Source of the DNA: a virus
Length of the DNA: 40,203 bases
IMG/VR virus record: IMGVR_UViG_3300027763_000008
Location: 1 to 40,203 of that record
Direction: 5' to 3' (one strand)
Shown here: positions 15,685-25,895 of the stretch, one piece after another
Layout: each line of letters starts with the position of its first letter
Position numbering within the stretch: position 1 is the stretch's first letter
Program-made: the position numbers and the translations under genes
The notes under the pieces: model-generated
What the model saw: only the letters and a program-made list of their open reading frames with translations
What the model was told of the DNA's origin: nothing
Database searches by the model: none

Positions 15685-18672
15685 TTAAATAGTATATGAA
15701 AAAGTAGCTTGAGTATAATTTTTGTCGCTGCCTGTAGACAAATCACTTACTTGACAAGTTGAGCTAGTTCCTGTTGATGTGGCTTTGTAATAAAGCAATA
15801 AGTAAGTTTGACTTCCTACCCCCAAAATTGCATTTGGGTTATTTGTTCCCCAATTACGGCTTACTATTCCACTACCAGGCGCACCAGCTGCTGGTGGTGT
15901 AAATGGAATTCCAGAAATTCTTACATCGCCTGATGCTGACCCAACAGTAATAGCGTCTGTACCAAAGGTAATTATTAAAGTTACTAAATTTCCAATTTTT
16001 GTATATCTTCCTACAACTGTTCCAGCGTAAGTAATACTTGTAAATGACCCACTTGCAGAAGTATAAGTGGGTGTCCAAGTCCCTTCTTCATAGTCATCTA
16101 GCGTATTAGCGTCTGATGATGCTGATTGAGTTGCGGGGAATGTGATGCCTGTGCCTGTTTGTGGGACTGCACCACCATCCAAAGCAAGAGAATAACCATT
16201 TGCCGTTGATAGCAAACGATTACCATCGCCATCAGAAATAACGGCATAGTTAGATGCTGTGCGAATGTCTAAGCCATCAGAATTACCACCATACCAACCA
16301 ATAATAGTATTTCGAGTTCCTGTGGTAATGTCTGTACCGCAATATCGACCAACAAAAGTATTTCGTGCGCCTGTCGTTGTGCTTGAGCCAGCACCAGTCC
16401 CAACAAAAGTGTTGTAATCACCAGAGGTTATTGCCACACCTGCTTGGTAGCCAAGAAATGTGTTTTCTAAGGCATCGGACAGATAACCAGCTCTGTAGCC
16501 TAAGAAAGTACAACGCCCATTGCCTGTGTTGGTGTATCCCGCTTGATAACCTATAAAAGTATTGTTAGTACCTGTATTTGAATTTCCTGTTTGATAACCA
16601 ACAAAAGTTAAATTAGATGTATCGGTTTTCCCATACACAGTACCCAATGCAGTAGGCGTAGCGGCAGAAGCACCCGAACCGCTTGCACCCGTTGGGCCTG
16701 TAGGTCCTGCAACACTAGAAGCCGCACCCGTGGGTCCTGTTGGTCCACTTGAGCCTGTAGGCCCAGTAGGCGCAACATTGACTGTGTAATAAGCAATTGT
16801 TTCAACAATAGAATTTAATGTCGCACCAGTTGCTAAAACAACAGATGTGCCGTTACTAGCGGTGTAATCTGTGCTATTTAACAAAACACCATTTAAAAAC
16901 ACTTCAATGAAACCAACTGTATAAGCAACAGTAAATGTTGTTTGTCCTGATGTTGCAGTAAAACTTGTGCGTGTGTATGTAGCATTTAATGCCGCACCTG
17001 TAGGTCCTGTGGGGCCTGTAGGCCCTGCTACAGTAGAAGCGGCTCCTGTAGATCCTGTCGGACCTGTTGGTCCAGCCGCACCATTTGTGCCCGCAGTTCC
17101 TGTAGGTCCCGTAGGTCCTACTGCGCCATTAGTCCCGTTAGCACCAGTTGGTCCCGTAGGTCCGTTAGTTCCTGAAGTTCCGTTAGCACCTGTGGGTCCT
17201 GTAGGACCATTTGTTCCATTTGTGCCCGTAGGACCTGTAGGTCCATTTGTCCCTGCAGCTCCGTTTGCGCCTGTAGGTCCAGTTGGTCCATTTGTGCCGT
17301 TAGTTCCCGTAGGACCTGTGGGTCCGTTAGTGCCATTTGTTCCTGTCGGGCCTGTAGGGCCATTTGCTCCCGCAGTTCCCGCAGTTCCTGTTGGTCCCGT
17401 AGGTCCTGAAGAACCTGTAGGACCAAGGTTGGTGTACATCACTTGGGCAGCAGTGAAAATAATAGATGGTGTTCTTGGATAACCACCACTTGCCGCAAGT
17501 GTTTCTAATTGAACACTTGTAGTTGCTGTTTGCCAATAAACCTGAATGTAATCAGAAGCTGCAAGTTGCAAAACAAAATTAACTGTAAAAACTTCTGATG
17601 AAAATGAACTTCCTTGTTTATCAGGAACATCGTAATGCGAATTAGTATCTGCTAAATTTGCGCCATTTTTACGCAACCAAATTTGAGTTGAACCATTGGC
17701 AGTACTTGTATTGGTAAATTGAATTGAAAATGTCAGGCTATAAACACCCGCACTTGAAAAAGTAACACGGCTACCTGAAACAACAGATACACCATTGTTT
17801 GCTGCATCGGCAGTATTTATGGTAATTGCTTGCGGAGTATTTATTGCTCCAACAGTTTGAGTTGTTGTGTCCCAAAAAGAACCCCAATAAGCTAAAGCTC
17901 CACCAGGTCCCGTAGGCCCAACACCGCCTGTGGGACCTGTAGGTCCTGTATTGCCTGTATTACCAGTTGGTCCTGTAGGTCCGGCAACCGATGAAGCTGC
18001 TCCCGTTGGACCTGTAGGTCCAGTAGCACCTGTCAAACCAGTTGAACCTGTCGGGCCAGTTGGACCTGCGACTGTGCTTGCAGAACCTGTAGGGCCTGTA
18101 GAACCAGTTGGGCCTGTCGGTCCAACAATACCTTGTATACCTTGTGTGCCTGTAGGTCCAGTGGGTCCTGTATTGCCGATTGATCCTGTTGGGCCAGTGG
18201 GTCCCGCAACTGTAGATGCGGCTCCTGTAGGTCCTGTTGGCCCTGTAGCACCAGTTGAACCTGTGGGTCCCGTTACTGTGCTTGCGGCTCCTGTTGCTCC
18301 CGTAGGGCCTGTGGGACCAAGACTACCTGTAGGACCTGTTGGTCCATTTTTTACCAAAGGTGCGGGTGTAGTCCAAGTCAATGTCGCAGTATTACGACTA
18401 TTAACAATAGAGATACAAAACCAAACAATGTTTGTTGGGTTTGTAGGTGGCGCAGTTGTCCAACCTGCAGGAGGAACTCCTACATTGGTTGTAAAGTTCC
18501 ATGATCCACCTGTCGGGGTTGCTGGCGCAGTGGCTGATTCTTGAAAGATAAACCATTCAAAATATGTGCCGCCAAAGTTTGTAGTATTTCCATACAAACC
18601 CGCAGTTTCACTGCCAGGCGATGCAATCAAACCACCTGTTGGGCTGCTTCCGTAAAGACCACTTGTTGCCAT
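15685..18672 (-). CDS. Collagen-like tail fibre with C1q-like and GYQAG-repeat domains
   Basis: A 995-residue mosaic fibre. Residues 1-108: attachment module with a Pro/Trp beta motif also present in the S74 fibre. 110-256: collagen-like Gly-X-Y, mostly GPTGPTG. 260-413: beta-sandwich resembling C1q/TNF-like heads ([22 protein letters not shown]). 417-560: second collagen-like block with [13 protein letters not shown]. 563-632: beta module common in aquatic phage fibres ([14 protein letters not shown]). 635-668: short collagen-like block. 689-800: about six YadA-head-like repeats (NTFIGYQAG type). 857-995: beta-rich tip starting [14 protein letters not shown]. It should trimerise and bind the host surface. 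Confidence 0.9.
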   Translation of the reverse strand: MATSGLYGSSPTGGLIASPGSETAGLYGNTTNFGGTYFEWFIFQESATAPATPTGGSWNFTTNVGVPPAGWTTAPPTNPTNIVWFCISIVNSRNTATLTWTTPAPLVKNGPTGPTGSLGPTGPTGATGAASTVTGPTGSTGATGPTGPTGAASTVAGPTGPTGSIGNTGPTGPTGTQGIQGIVGPTGPTGSTGPTGSASTVAGPTGPTGSTGLTGATGPTGPTGAASSVAGPTGPTGNTGNTGPTGPTGGVGPTGPGGALAYWGSFWDTTTQTVGAINTPQAITINTADAANNGVSVVSGSRVTFSSAGVYSLTFSIQFTNTSTANGSTQIWLRKNGANLADTNSHYDVPDKQGSSFSSEVFTVNFVLQLAASDYIQVYWQTATTSVQLETLAASGGYPRTPSIIFTAAQVMYTNLGPTGSSGPTGPTGTAGTAGANGPTGPTGTNGTNGPTGPTGTNGTNGPTGPTGANGAAGTNGPTGPTGTNGTNGPTGPTGANGTSGTNGPTGPTGANGTNGAVGPTGPTGTAGTNGAAGPTGPTGSTGAASTVAGPTGPTGPTGAALNATYTRTSFTATSGQTTFTVAYTVGFIEVFLNGVLLNSTDYTASNGTSVVLATGATLNSIVETIAYYTVNVAPTGPTGSSGPTGPTGAASSVAGPTGPTGASGSGASAATPTALGTVYGKTDTSNLTFVGYQTGNSNTGTNNTFIGYQAGYTNTGNGRCTFLGYRAGYLSDALENTFLGYQAGVAITSGDYNTFVGTGAGSSTTTGARNTFVGRYCGTDITTGTRNTIIGWYGGNSDGLDIRTASNYAVISDGDGNRLLSTANGYSLALDGGAVPQTGTGITFPATQSASSDANTLDDYEEGTWTPTYTSASGSFTSITYAGTVVGRYTKIGNLVTLIITFGTDAITVGSASGDVRISGIPFTPPAAGAPGSGIVSRNWGTNNPNAILGVGSQTYLLLYYKATSTGTSSTCQVSDLSTGSDKNYTQATFSYTI

Positions 18673-18681
18673 GACTTTTCC

Positions 18682-19668
18682 TTACTTGAAGCTGTAGCGA
18701 TAATTTCTTGGTTGGAATTCTGAAGTAAGGTGTTGGTCGCCTCCGAGCCATTTACCTTTAAAGTTTTGATCTTCAATCAGACCATAAGCATCTTCATAAC
18801 GTGCGCTCCATTTTTGAGCTTCATCCGTGTTTTTGTTCTTGTCGTAATACGCCCACAATGTGCCGTACATATAGCCTTCAGGAAATGAAGCTAAAGCCGC
18901 ATTGTTTTGCACAATAGGATTCAGCGCATCGTCTGTTGGCCCAAACAAAAATGGAAATGTGCGTTGGTAATACGCTTTAATGCTGACGTTTTCACCAGGG
19001 TTTGGCGTAAATATATATTTCCCACCAACCTCAGAAAATGAAGCACGAATAACCCGTGGCACACCAAATGGACGAACATAAAGTTGGTCAATCATGCGTC
19101 TGCGAATGATTTCTCGGTCACCAACTCGGTCATAAATAATCCAAGGACCCAAAGAAGCAGCGGGAGTGCCTGGCGCAACTGAACTATTAGGCGTTTCTTG
19201 AAAAAACAAGATTGGCTTGTTCATATCCGCAGGGATAGTGGCAAAACCATTGGAATCTGTCAGCAATGTTGAAGGAGTAGCACCATATGGGTCTGAACGT
19301 AAAGCTGGTAATTCAATAGTACGCATTTTTAGTTCGCACAATTGAATAGAAGACAGAATCTCAGACGTTGATTGCGTAGGCAACTTAAGAATGGCAGTAG
19401 GATAGGTTGTACCTGCCCAAATGCCTTCAATATCGCTTACTGTGACCGATGTACCAGAAACAGCTAAAACTGTTGTGTAGGGCTTTAGGATGCTTGTACC
19501 AATAAAGTCGCCAACCAAGATAATTCCATCTGCGGATGCTGAAGTTGTGATAACTCCAGTAGATGAATTAAATGCCGTAGCGTTTAAGGTTGTTGTGGTT
19601 GGAATGGCTCCTACCCATTGCGCTACTCGGCTAACAAGAGCGTTGCCAGATTGGATAAAAAGAGCCAT
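18682..19668 (-). CDS. Head-tail adaptor / tail tubular A-type protein
   Basis: A 328-residue protein, predicted as the connector ring between portal and tail nozzle. It has helices near the start (ALVSRVAQWVGAI), a beta insert (residues 25-90), a helical middle (EILSSIQLCELKMRTIE), and a C-terminal part with YIFTPNPGENVSIKAYYQR and ALASFPEGYMYGTLWAYY. The last pattern, a peptide on reaching the particle followed by a Tyr-rich helix, is what I expect from podovirus adaptor proteins (T7 gp11 / P22 gp4 role). Position after the capsid genes agrees. The assignment is by layout. Confidence 0.68.
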   Translation of the reverse strand: MALFIQSGNALVSRVAQWVGAIPTTTTLNATAFNSSTGVITTSASADGIILVGDFIGTSILKPYTTVLAVSGTSVTVSDIEGIWAGTTYPTAILKLPTQSTSEILSSIQLCELKMRTIELPALRSDPYGATPSTLLTDSNGFATIPADMNKPILFFQETPNSSVAPGTPAASLGPWIIYDRVGDREIIRRRMIDQLYVRPFGVPRVIRASFSEVGGKYIFTPNPGENVSIKAYYQRTFPFLFGPTDDALNPIVQNNAALASFPEGYMYGTLWAYYDKNKNTDEAQKWSARYEDAYGLIEDQNFKGKWLGGDQHLTSEFQPRNYRYSFK

Positions 19669-19677
19669 AAAAAGTCC

Positions 19678-20187
19678 TTACTTTGTCGGAACAATAGGAT
19701 TATAAGGTAGTGGAATTTTTCCGCTAGGGTGGCACACAAAATCACTGTAAAACTGATTAACAATGGCATAAAAAAGAATCTTGTCTTTTTTGTCCATTTT
19801 TATCAATTCCCAAGGTCGATTGTTAAACCACTTTGAGCTTATTTCATGAGCAAAACATTTAGGTAGATTCATAGCTTCAAAAGTACCCGCAAACATCGGG
19901 TTATCTGTTGTGCCAATCATCTTATAAAACTCTCTGCGATCTTTGCAATACTGCCTGACAGATTCCACGTTCTTTTGTTCATATTGAACATAACGCTCAC
20001 CATCAATAGCCCCAACTTTGTAGTTCATGTTGGGTGTGTTAAATGTTTGCGACCAAGTTCCCGATTTAACTTCGTTGAACATCTTGTCGTTCTTAATTAA
20101 CGCACCTTCCATGCCAGCTTCGAGAATACCTTTTGTGTAGTAATCCTCGTTTACTTTGGCTTCTTCATTATTGAGATTCAATTCCAT
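19678..20187 (-). CDS. Unknown protein between capsid and adaptor genes
   Basis: A 169-residue protein with many charged and aromatic residues (ESVRQYCKDRREFYKMIG; FAHEISSKWFNNRPWELIKM). No domain recognised. AAGGAG precedes the ATG. It begins after the terminator at 20203-20227 and precedes the adaptor gene by nine bases. A virion or assembly role is likely from position only. Confidence 0.65.
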   Translation of the reverse strand: MELNLNNEEAKVNEDYYTKGILEAGMEGALIKNDKMFNEVKSGTWSQTFNTPNMNYKVGAIDGERYVQYEQKNVESVRQYCKDRREFYKMIGTTDNPMFAGTFEAMNLPKCFAHEISSKWFNNRPWELIKMDKKDKILFYAIVNQFYSDFVCHPSGKIPLPYNPIVPTK

Positions 20188-20202
20188 GCTTTACTCCTTA
20201 CC

Positions 20203-20227
20203 AAAAGAGCCTCTAAAGAAGCTCTTT
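20203..20227 (-). terminator. Terminator after the decoration-like gene
   Basis: On the minus strand AAAGAGCTTC pairs with GAGGCTCTTT (10 pairs including one G-T) around a TTTA loop, followed by TT. It lies between the decoration-like gene and the rest of the tail genes, so it would lower transcription beyond the capsid block. Confidence 0.75.
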
Positions 20228-20239
20228 CAGTAAAGACAA

Positions 20240-21046
20240 TTAGTCTTTAGTGTTCATCTCAACCATGTAACCTTCAAGCACGATGTGATCTGTAGCAGTA
20301 GCAGTATCACCAGTGATGGTGATTGCTTTGTTAATAGATGTATCGATTGAAGTGTAAACGGCAGCAGATGTGGCAGCACCACCAATTAACTGGCTAACTT
20401 GAGCAGTCAAAATGCCACGATTGCGAAAAGCATTCATAGAGCTACCACCAGTAGAGGTAGTGTATGAAGATGCAGTACCAACAGCAGTGCCACCCAAATA
20501 AACAGTACCAGTTTTAGCACCAGCAGAGTTATTGCAAGCCCAGTTGGCCACAACACGGACTGAACCATTGTTGCCCAAAGAACCAGCAGGAAGAGTGATG
20601 TTGATCAGTGTAGTTTCAGTGGTAGAACCAGTGAAAGAACTGTTAGAACCTGTAACTGCAGTCAAAGTGCCTGTAGGAACAGCAGGTTGGAATGCAACAG
20701 AGCCGACACCATTTGCTACGCCATACTTGCCAGCGTAAACAACGCCAACAGTAGTGCTAGAAAACACAACATAGTACAAACCGCCAGTTGAATCACCGCT
20801 CACTGCAGAAGCAGGGAAGTAAACAAAAGCGTTTGCGTATGTAGTTGGGAGTGCAGTGCCCAAAGTTACTGTACCGCTAGTAGCAATAGTGCCACTGTTA
20901 GCAACAATAACGGGAATACCGCTTGAACCCAGAGTGCGGGGGAAGTATTGAACTTGTGCTTGTTCAGCAATAACGCCTGTAACGTCACCAGTTGTGGTGT
21001 CAGTTGTAAAGGCTGTGTTATATGGTTTGTATGTAATGGTTGCCAT
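20240..21046 (-). CDS. Capsid decoration-like / head protein
   Basis: A 268-residue, Thr/Ser/Gly/Ala-rich, nearly all-beta protein without charged clusters (TGTVYLGGTAVGTASSYTT; LVNITLPAG-type strands). It lies directly after the major capsid gene and is bracketed by two terminators, which suggests high, separate expression as for a surface protein made in hundreds of copies. Such proteins in related phages are capsid cement or head-fibre proteins. I see no immunoglobulin or enzyme motif. Confidence 0.65.
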   Translation of the reverse strand: MATITYKPYNTAFTTDTTTGDVTGVIAEQAQVQYFPRTLGSSGIPVIVANSGTIATSGTVTLGTALPTTYANAFVYFPASAVSGDSTGGLYYVVFSSTTVGVVYAGKYGVANGVGSVAFQPAVPTGTLTAVTGSNSSFTGSTTETTLINITLPAGSLGNNGSVRVVANWACNNSAGAKTGTVYLGGTAVGTASSYTTSTGGSSMNAFRNRGILTAQVSQLIGGAATSAAVYTSIDTSINKAITITGDTATATDHIVLEGYMVEMNTKD

Positions 21047-21066
21047 GATTTTTCCTTAAAAAGAGT

Positions 21067-21093
21067 AAAAAAAGGGAGTTTTTAGCTCCCTTT
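21067..21093 (-). terminator. Strong Rho-independent terminator after the capsid gene
   Basis: On the minus strand AAAGGGAG pairs with CTCCCTTT over a seven-base loop and is followed directly by seven T. It begins three bases after the capsid stop codon. Partial read-through would set the ratio of capsid to downstream proteins. Confidence 0.9.
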
Positions 21094-21096
21094 CGT

Positions 21097-22251
21097 TTAT
21101 GCCAAGTAACGCTTAACTTGAGCAGTGGGACGAGCAGTTGTCACCACAGCACCAGTAGTCATAGCAGCCAAAACAGCTACACCTGCGGGGTTGCGAACAA
21201 TCAGTGTACCTTCCATGATGTACTGATCCAAAGAAGCGTCAGCATTTGAGAACACTTCGTTGTTAGGACCAAGTTCACGCAAAGAACCCCACTGAACAAC
21301 ATCAGGATTCATAAACAGAATTGATGTGTTGTCGGAACCTGTTTGATCCATAACCCATGAGTCATCGATTTGATAGGTGTAGTTGAAGTCACCTTCGTAT
21401 GTACCAATTGTGTCGCCCTTGTCAGCAGGGTTAAAACGATTGATAGAACGGCTCTGAGGAATATTGTCAGAGATGGTGGTACGCAATGATGTTGGGACTA
21501 CCATGTTGGTAATCTTGGCATTAAAACGCTGTTCAGCAACAGTCACCAACTGCTTGTACAACACAGGGCTAAAAGCTTGCAGTGTTACACCAGTTGAGTA
21601 TGTGAAATAACCCAAACCTGCGTTAGACAAAACACCATTAAAAGGTGTGTTTGTATCAACAGCAGAAGTTGTGTCATTACCATCAGAAGTTGCCAAGTTC
21701 AACACTGAAGTTCCGTCTGTGTCATTGCCAGAACGTGTACCAGCAAAAGCAAACAAAGAACCAAATCTGCGACCTGTATTAGGAGCAGTTCCTTGGGTAG
21801 CGGCTTGACCAGAGTACTTGATAGAAGCACCATCTGCACGGAGCATCTGCAACTCAACGTCAAACATAATCTCAGTCAATTGCTTAACTTCTTGATAGGC
21901 TTGTGGGTCACCACCAGCTTGTTCAACAGCACGAGCAGTACCAGTTGCGCCAATAGTTGTTGTAAAAATCTGAGTGTAGTTACCCAAATTTGAACGTGTG
22001 TTGTTGTCAGCGGCAGAAGCCGTAACAGCAGCACCTTCCAACTTAGCATTCAGTGCGGGTACACGGAAGTAGTCGTTAGGCCAAATGTGCAAAGTCGAAT
22101 TGATTTTGCGTTTTTTGCTCATAGCCATGTTAGTAACCGGAGTGCGGTCTTTAACATAGTTTGAAACAGTCATGTCAAGGTCTTTGACAACGATATCGGT
22201 GGCGTATGCGCCATTACCATTACCTAGCGAGGTAGAGGTGATTGTAGACAT
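21097..22251 (-). CDS. Major capsid protein (SU10/DUF5309-like)
   Basis: A 384-residue protein that fits the SU10/DUF5309-type HK97-fold capsid family. Visible marks are the N-terminal region (NYVKDRTPVTNMAMSKKRKI), NYTQIFTTTIGATGTARAVE (residues 92-111), a long helix with EIMFDVELQMLRADGA (about 127-142), and a C-terminal block, GTLIVRNPAGVAVLAAM. Length agrees with that family. It is preceded by the scaffold gene and followed by a strong terminator. It would assemble the procapsid around the scaffold. No proteolytic N-arm site is obvious. Confidence 0.88.
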   Translation of the reverse strand: MSTITSTSLGNGNGAYATDIVVKDLDMTVSNYVKDRTPVTNMAMSKKRKINSTLHIWPNDYFRVPALNAKLEGAAVTASAADNNTRSNLGNYTQIFTTTIGATGTARAVEQAGGDPQAYQEVKQLTEIMFDVELQMLRADGASIKYSGQAATQGTAPNTGRRFGSLFAFAGTRSGNDTDGTSVLNLATSDGNDTTSAVDTNTPFNGVLSNAGLGYFTYSTGVTLQAFSPVLYKQLVTVAEQRFNAKITNMVVPTSLRTTISDNIPQSRSINRFNPADKGDTIGTYEGDFNYTYQIDDSWVMDQTGSDNTSILFMNPDVVQWGSLRELGPNNEVFSNADASLDQYIMEGTLIVRNPAGVAVLAAMTTGAVVTTARPTAQVKRYLA

Positions 22252-22265
22252 AAAATTCTCCTGAA

Positions 22266-23375
22266 TTAACGCTTGCGTTTATTTTGTGCAAGCATAGTTG
22301 CTAAAAGGTCACGAGCCGCATTCTTATCACCGCTTTGTGCTTTCTTTTGAAGTTCAACCGACTTATCTTCAGGTGCTGTCTTACCACGAGCCATTGGTTT
22401 ACTAGCCGCAGCCAATGAACCTCCTGCATTTTTCACTTTAGGACCTTCTCGGAATTTCATTCCATCCCGAATCAATCCAAAAATGAATTCATCACTAGAA
22501 ACCAAATCAATGTTTGGCACACCAGGGACAAATGTAGTACTTGCACCTTTCCAATCCTTAGACAACTTTTCCCGTAATTCAGAAAATGTTGCCTTGTTCG
22601 CCAATTCTTTGTCTGTAAACTTTTGGCGAGATTGTTCAAGCTGTTGCTTTACAAACTCACTTCGTTGATCAAAAAACTGTTGAACTTTCGGTCTGTTCGC
22701 CTGAATAAACTGTGACTTTTCCTGTATTAGCTCGTTGTTCTGACGCATTGCGGCTTCAGCTTCACTTCGTCTAATTTCATCAGGAGCGTTGTCGTAGATT
22801 TGCTTCCATTGCTGGTTATATTGTTGAATTTTTACTAATTCATCAGCCGCTTGTTGCAACTGAGGAACCATGGTTAATTCCAACCCTATTTGCAAACCAT
22901 CTAGTTCAGCCCTGCGTTTACTTTCGTATTCTTCAAAATCTGCTTTTTCGGCTTTAAGCTTACGAGCATTCTCATGGATAGCACTTCCTTGACCAAGAAT
23001 AGCAGCCGCCTTAGATACAGGAATCTCAATAAAACCGCCTTCGGCTTCCTTATTGGGAATTCTCCACATCATGTCAGGATTCTGCTCTGCAAATTCCAAG
23101 AAGTTAATTGGTTCGGTTACACCATCGGTGGCCTCATCCGTATCTTCAGAATCTACAGTGTCCGTAGTCCCATCAATACCATCTTCAGGTTCGATTCCCT
23201 CTTCAGGAGTCGCCTCGGGGGATTCAGCTTTCGCTTCTTCTTGTCCCGCTGGTGGTGTAACTGCTTCGGGTTGGGGATTGTTACGCCTGTTGGCGGCAAT
23301 CATCCCTGCGATAGCATCTACAGGATTCACACCAGTTTGCTCAGTGGCGGTCGCATTTGCGATTACGTCTGACAT
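22266..23375 (-). CDS. Scaffolding protein
   Basis: A 369-residue, highly charged helical protein. Residues 40-90 are an acidic Glu/Asp/Pro/Thr-rich region. Residues 130-270 form a long coiled coil (ARKLKAEKADFEEYESKRRAE onward). The C-terminus is Lys/Arg-rich (LLATMLAQNKRKR), the usual capsid-binding end. Position directly before the major capsid gene and after the portal fits a scaffold that shapes the procapsid and leaves before DNA filling. Confidence 0.85.
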   Translation of the reverse strand: MSDVIANATATEQTGVNPVDAIAGMIAANRRNNPQPEAVTPPAGQEEAKAESPEATPEEGIEPEDGIDGTTDTVDSEDTDEATDGVTEPINFLEFAEQNPDMMWRIPNKEAEGGFIEIPVSKAAAILGQGSAIHENARKLKAEKADFEEYESKRRAELDGLQIGLELTMVPQLQQAADELVKIQQYNQQWKQIYDNAPDEIRRSEAEAAMRQNNELIQEKSQFIQANRPKVQQFFDQRSEFVKQQLEQSRQKFTDKELANKATFSELREKLSKDWKGASTTFVPGVPNIDLVSSDEFIFGLIRDGMKFREGPKVKNAGGSLAAASKPMARGKTAPEDKSVELQKKAQSGDKNAARDLLATMLAQNKRKR

Positions 23376-23383
23376 ATATTACC

Positions 23384-23713
23384 CTATTTCGTTAAAGTTT
23401 CAACATTTTTGTTGGCTACCTTACCGAGATATTCAGTTCGTTCAATAAACTCAATGAAATCCCGTACTCCGGCAACACGCTGTGCATTATCAATTCGATT
23501 AACATCGTCCTTGCTTTCTTCTATCATTTCTAGCAAGTAAAACCTGTAAAGGTTAAATAACAATGCAAAATCATCATTCTTTAAGAGCCTTTTAGCGCAC
23601 TCTCCATTTTCTATAACCAGAGTCTTCCGAGTTACATTGGCCTCCTTATGACTGTCTATTACTTTTGTTCTTCGATTAAAATAATCACGGATATTCAATA
23701 CCAAGCTTTTCAT
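23384..23713 (-). CDS. Small helical protein between portal and scaffold
   Basis: A 109-residue basic-to-neutral helical protein (NDDFALLFNLYRFYLLEMIEE; GVRDFIEFIERTEYLG). No family recognised. Eight bases separate it from each neighbour. It may be a head-assembly or portal-associated factor. Confidence 0.68.
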   Translation of the reverse strand: MKSLVLNIRDYFNRRTKVIDSHKEANVTRKTLVIENGECAKRLLKNDDFALLFNLYRFYLLEMIEESKDDVNRIDNAQRVAGVRDFIEFIERTEYLGKVANKNVETLTK

Positions 23714-23721
23714 TGCAATCC

Positions 23722-25893
23722 TTAATCTATTTCAACGGCACTAAGTTTACCCCTCTTTGCCGCCAATGCCTCAAACATATTATCTGTATCAATATCTTCT
23801 GCTTTTTTAATGTTCAAAGCGGTAACTGATCCACTTTCCTGAACTTTTGCATTATTCAAAGCCACTTTGGACTGAGTTTCTTGTTGTTCAGCAGATGGTC
23901 CTTTTGCCGCTTGAGCTTGCATAATCTTAACTGCTTCTTCCATTGTCGGCAAATAGGCATCGACATCCTTAACGCCCAATACCCGCAAAGTGTCTTCAAA
24001 AGGTCTGCGAACCTTGATAAACATTTCAGGCACTTCTTGAGGAATCATCATCATGGCTTGGGCAAATTGCTGTTGAGCTTGAAGAATCATTTGTTGGCGA
24101 GTTAATCGGTTTTCCTCGGAAAGGAATCCCAAAGCCAAGTCAATGTTAATCATTCTGCGGTCAATAAACTCAAAGTTTTCAATAGATTTAGCATCTAAGA
24201 ACTCTTGGCCTTTTAAACAAGTAGCCGCCAATTGCTGAATATTGAAGTCATCAGAATACTGAATCAAAGTTTTCCAAGTAATGTAAATAACATCCCGTAA
24301 ACCAATGGCGCAGTTTTTGACCATTTCATCTTGGATTAACTGATTAGGACCCATGGCCAACTGGAGCTTAAAGCCTGAGTTTCCGTCTTTCATAACTTCA
24401 GGATTAAGCGTATCGCTTGGGCTAGTCATGCCAATCATGGCCATCTTGTCCGACTCAAAGCGGTTCATTGCAGATTCCACATATGCCAAATTACCCTGCA
24501 TAGGTTGGAATTCAAAGATGTGCTTGGTAGGATCAAATTTACGATCCAAAATAAACATAGCACTTACGCCACGTTGAATCTCCTCGGCATCCAAAAATTC
24601 AGGATTGACACCAATTCGAGGCGTGGAAGATTGCATGGCAAAAGACATTTCTGCCCTGCGAATTGCTGTTGCATATTCTTGTAGGGGAACCAAACGCTCA
24701 CCCAAAGAGTAACCAAAAAAGTTACCTGTAATAGGTTTGGGGCACATATTGGCCAAAGGAATAAAATCCACTTCTTTGGCGTACAAGATATATGAGCCTG
24801 AAAAGCAGCATTCCACAATTTCTTCTTCTCCGTCACCATCAATATCCCTACGCAACCAAGCAGTGGTCAACATAATGACTCGGCTATAGCGGTCTGCGCC
24901 TTGAGAGGCAATAACGCCTTGGCCTGGCACGGGGGTGGAATCACGGGCATGAAGGGCTAAATCGTTTTCCAACGCACCCGCCTGATACGCACCCGCAGGA
25001 CCATAAGCCGCATGGTCAGCCAACAATTCTAAATCCACAAATGGGAATTGACTCTTACATTCATGGATAGTCATTGGGTCATAAAACCCCACAAAGTCCT
25101 GATCCTGAATAGTATTAATGGTTGGATTGCAAACAAAATAATGTTGAGCAACGTGCTTAACTCGAATGCTTGTTTCGTAGCCAGTTAACTTGTACTTGGC
25201 ACGATAAATAGTGTTGTTGCGTAAAGCTTCTTGAAGCTCATCACCCGTAGGTTCTTGCATAGCCTCAGATTCATCAGGAGCCATAGCTTCTTGCATAGCA
25301 TTCTGAAGGTCTACGTCAATCTTACGCATATTTTGGCGTTTAGCCGTTAAACCTTTTTCACCCGCCAAAGTTTCAAATACCCGCAATTGGTCACGGGTTC
25401 CTTCAACTTCTTTATATTGCGTAATAGGGTTACGCACGGGAGAAACCATCACAATGCCGTTTTTATGCAGCAAAGAATCTTGCGCCCAATCCCGAATGAC
25501 CTGATAAGAATCATTCTTACTGTTGAGCATATATTTGACCATTTCAGTGGCTTGACGGGCTTGATCGCCATCCATCTCACTGAATCGTTCAAACTCAAAA
25601 TTGATTTTGCCATTGGGCATCAGGCACTTGGTGATAACGGCAGTAGCGTAGTCAATGCCAGGCGCAACAATAGGCTGAATGTAATCAATACCACGAATAG
25701 GTTCTGTGGAATTTGATACTGGAATGTTAAGGTAATGGTAATCAGTAAAACGATTGTATGTATTCTTGGACTGTGTAAGTCTCAAGTAATCTACCATTTT
25801 TACATATACTTCATGGCAGACTTGTTCGGTAAGGCCACGATTGCCAGATGAACTTGCAAGGTTTTCTACGATTACATTCTGTTTATCTAGCAT
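23722..25893 (-). CDS. Portal protein
   Basis: A 723-residue protein, close to P22 portal length (725). It starts with a helical region ending in NRFTDYHYLNIPVSNSTEP and includes LRRDIDGDGEEEIVECCFSG, which fits the wing, and IPLANMCPKPITGNFFGYSLGERL. A crown-like helical C-terminus follows, rich in Gln/Ala (LTRQQMILQAQQQFAQAMMM). The portal forms the 12-fold ring at one capsid vertex through which DNA is packaged and ejected. It follows terL with a two-base gap, the usual order. Confidence 0.88.
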   Translation of the reverse strand: MLDKQNVIVENLASSSGNRGLTEQVCHEVYVKMVDYLRLTQSKNTYNRFTDYHYLNIPVSNSTEPIRGIDYIQPIVAPGIDYATAVITKCLMPNGKINFEFERFSEMDGDQARQATEMVKYMLNSKNDSYQVIRDWAQDSLLHKNGIVMVSPVRNPITQYKEVEGTRDQLRVFETLAGEKGLTAKRQNMRKIDVDLQNAMQEAMAPDESEAMQEPTGDELQEALRNNTIYRAKYKLTGYETSIRVKHVAQHYFVCNPTINTIQDQDFVGFYDPMTIHECKSQFPFVDLELLADHAAYGPAGAYQAGALENDLALHARDSTPVPGQGVIASQGADRYSRVIMLTTAWLRRDIDGDGEEEIVECCFSGSYILYAKEVDFIPLANMCPKPITGNFFGYSLGERLVPLQEYATAIRRAEMSFAMQSSTPRIGVNPEFLDAEEIQRGVSAMFILDRKFDPTKHIFEFQPMQGNLAYVESAMNRFESDKMAMIGMTSPSDTLNPEVMKDGNSGFKLQLAMGPNQLIQDEMVKNCAIGLRDVIYITWKTLIQYSDDFNIQQLAATCLKGQEFLDAKSIENFEFIDRRMINIDLALGFLSEENRLTRQQMILQAQQQFAQAMMMIPQEVPEMFIKVRRPFEDTLRVLGVKDVDAYLPTMEEAVKIMQAQAAKGPSAEQQETQSKVALNNAKVQESGSVTALNIKKAEDIDTDNMFEALAAKRGKLSAVEID

Positions 25894-25895
25894 TT

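Noticed and set aside
16967-18544. Long Pro/Val/Gly-rich plus-strand frames
   Set aside because: Antisense of the collagen-like GPTGPTG repeats, which leave several frames open by their periodicity.
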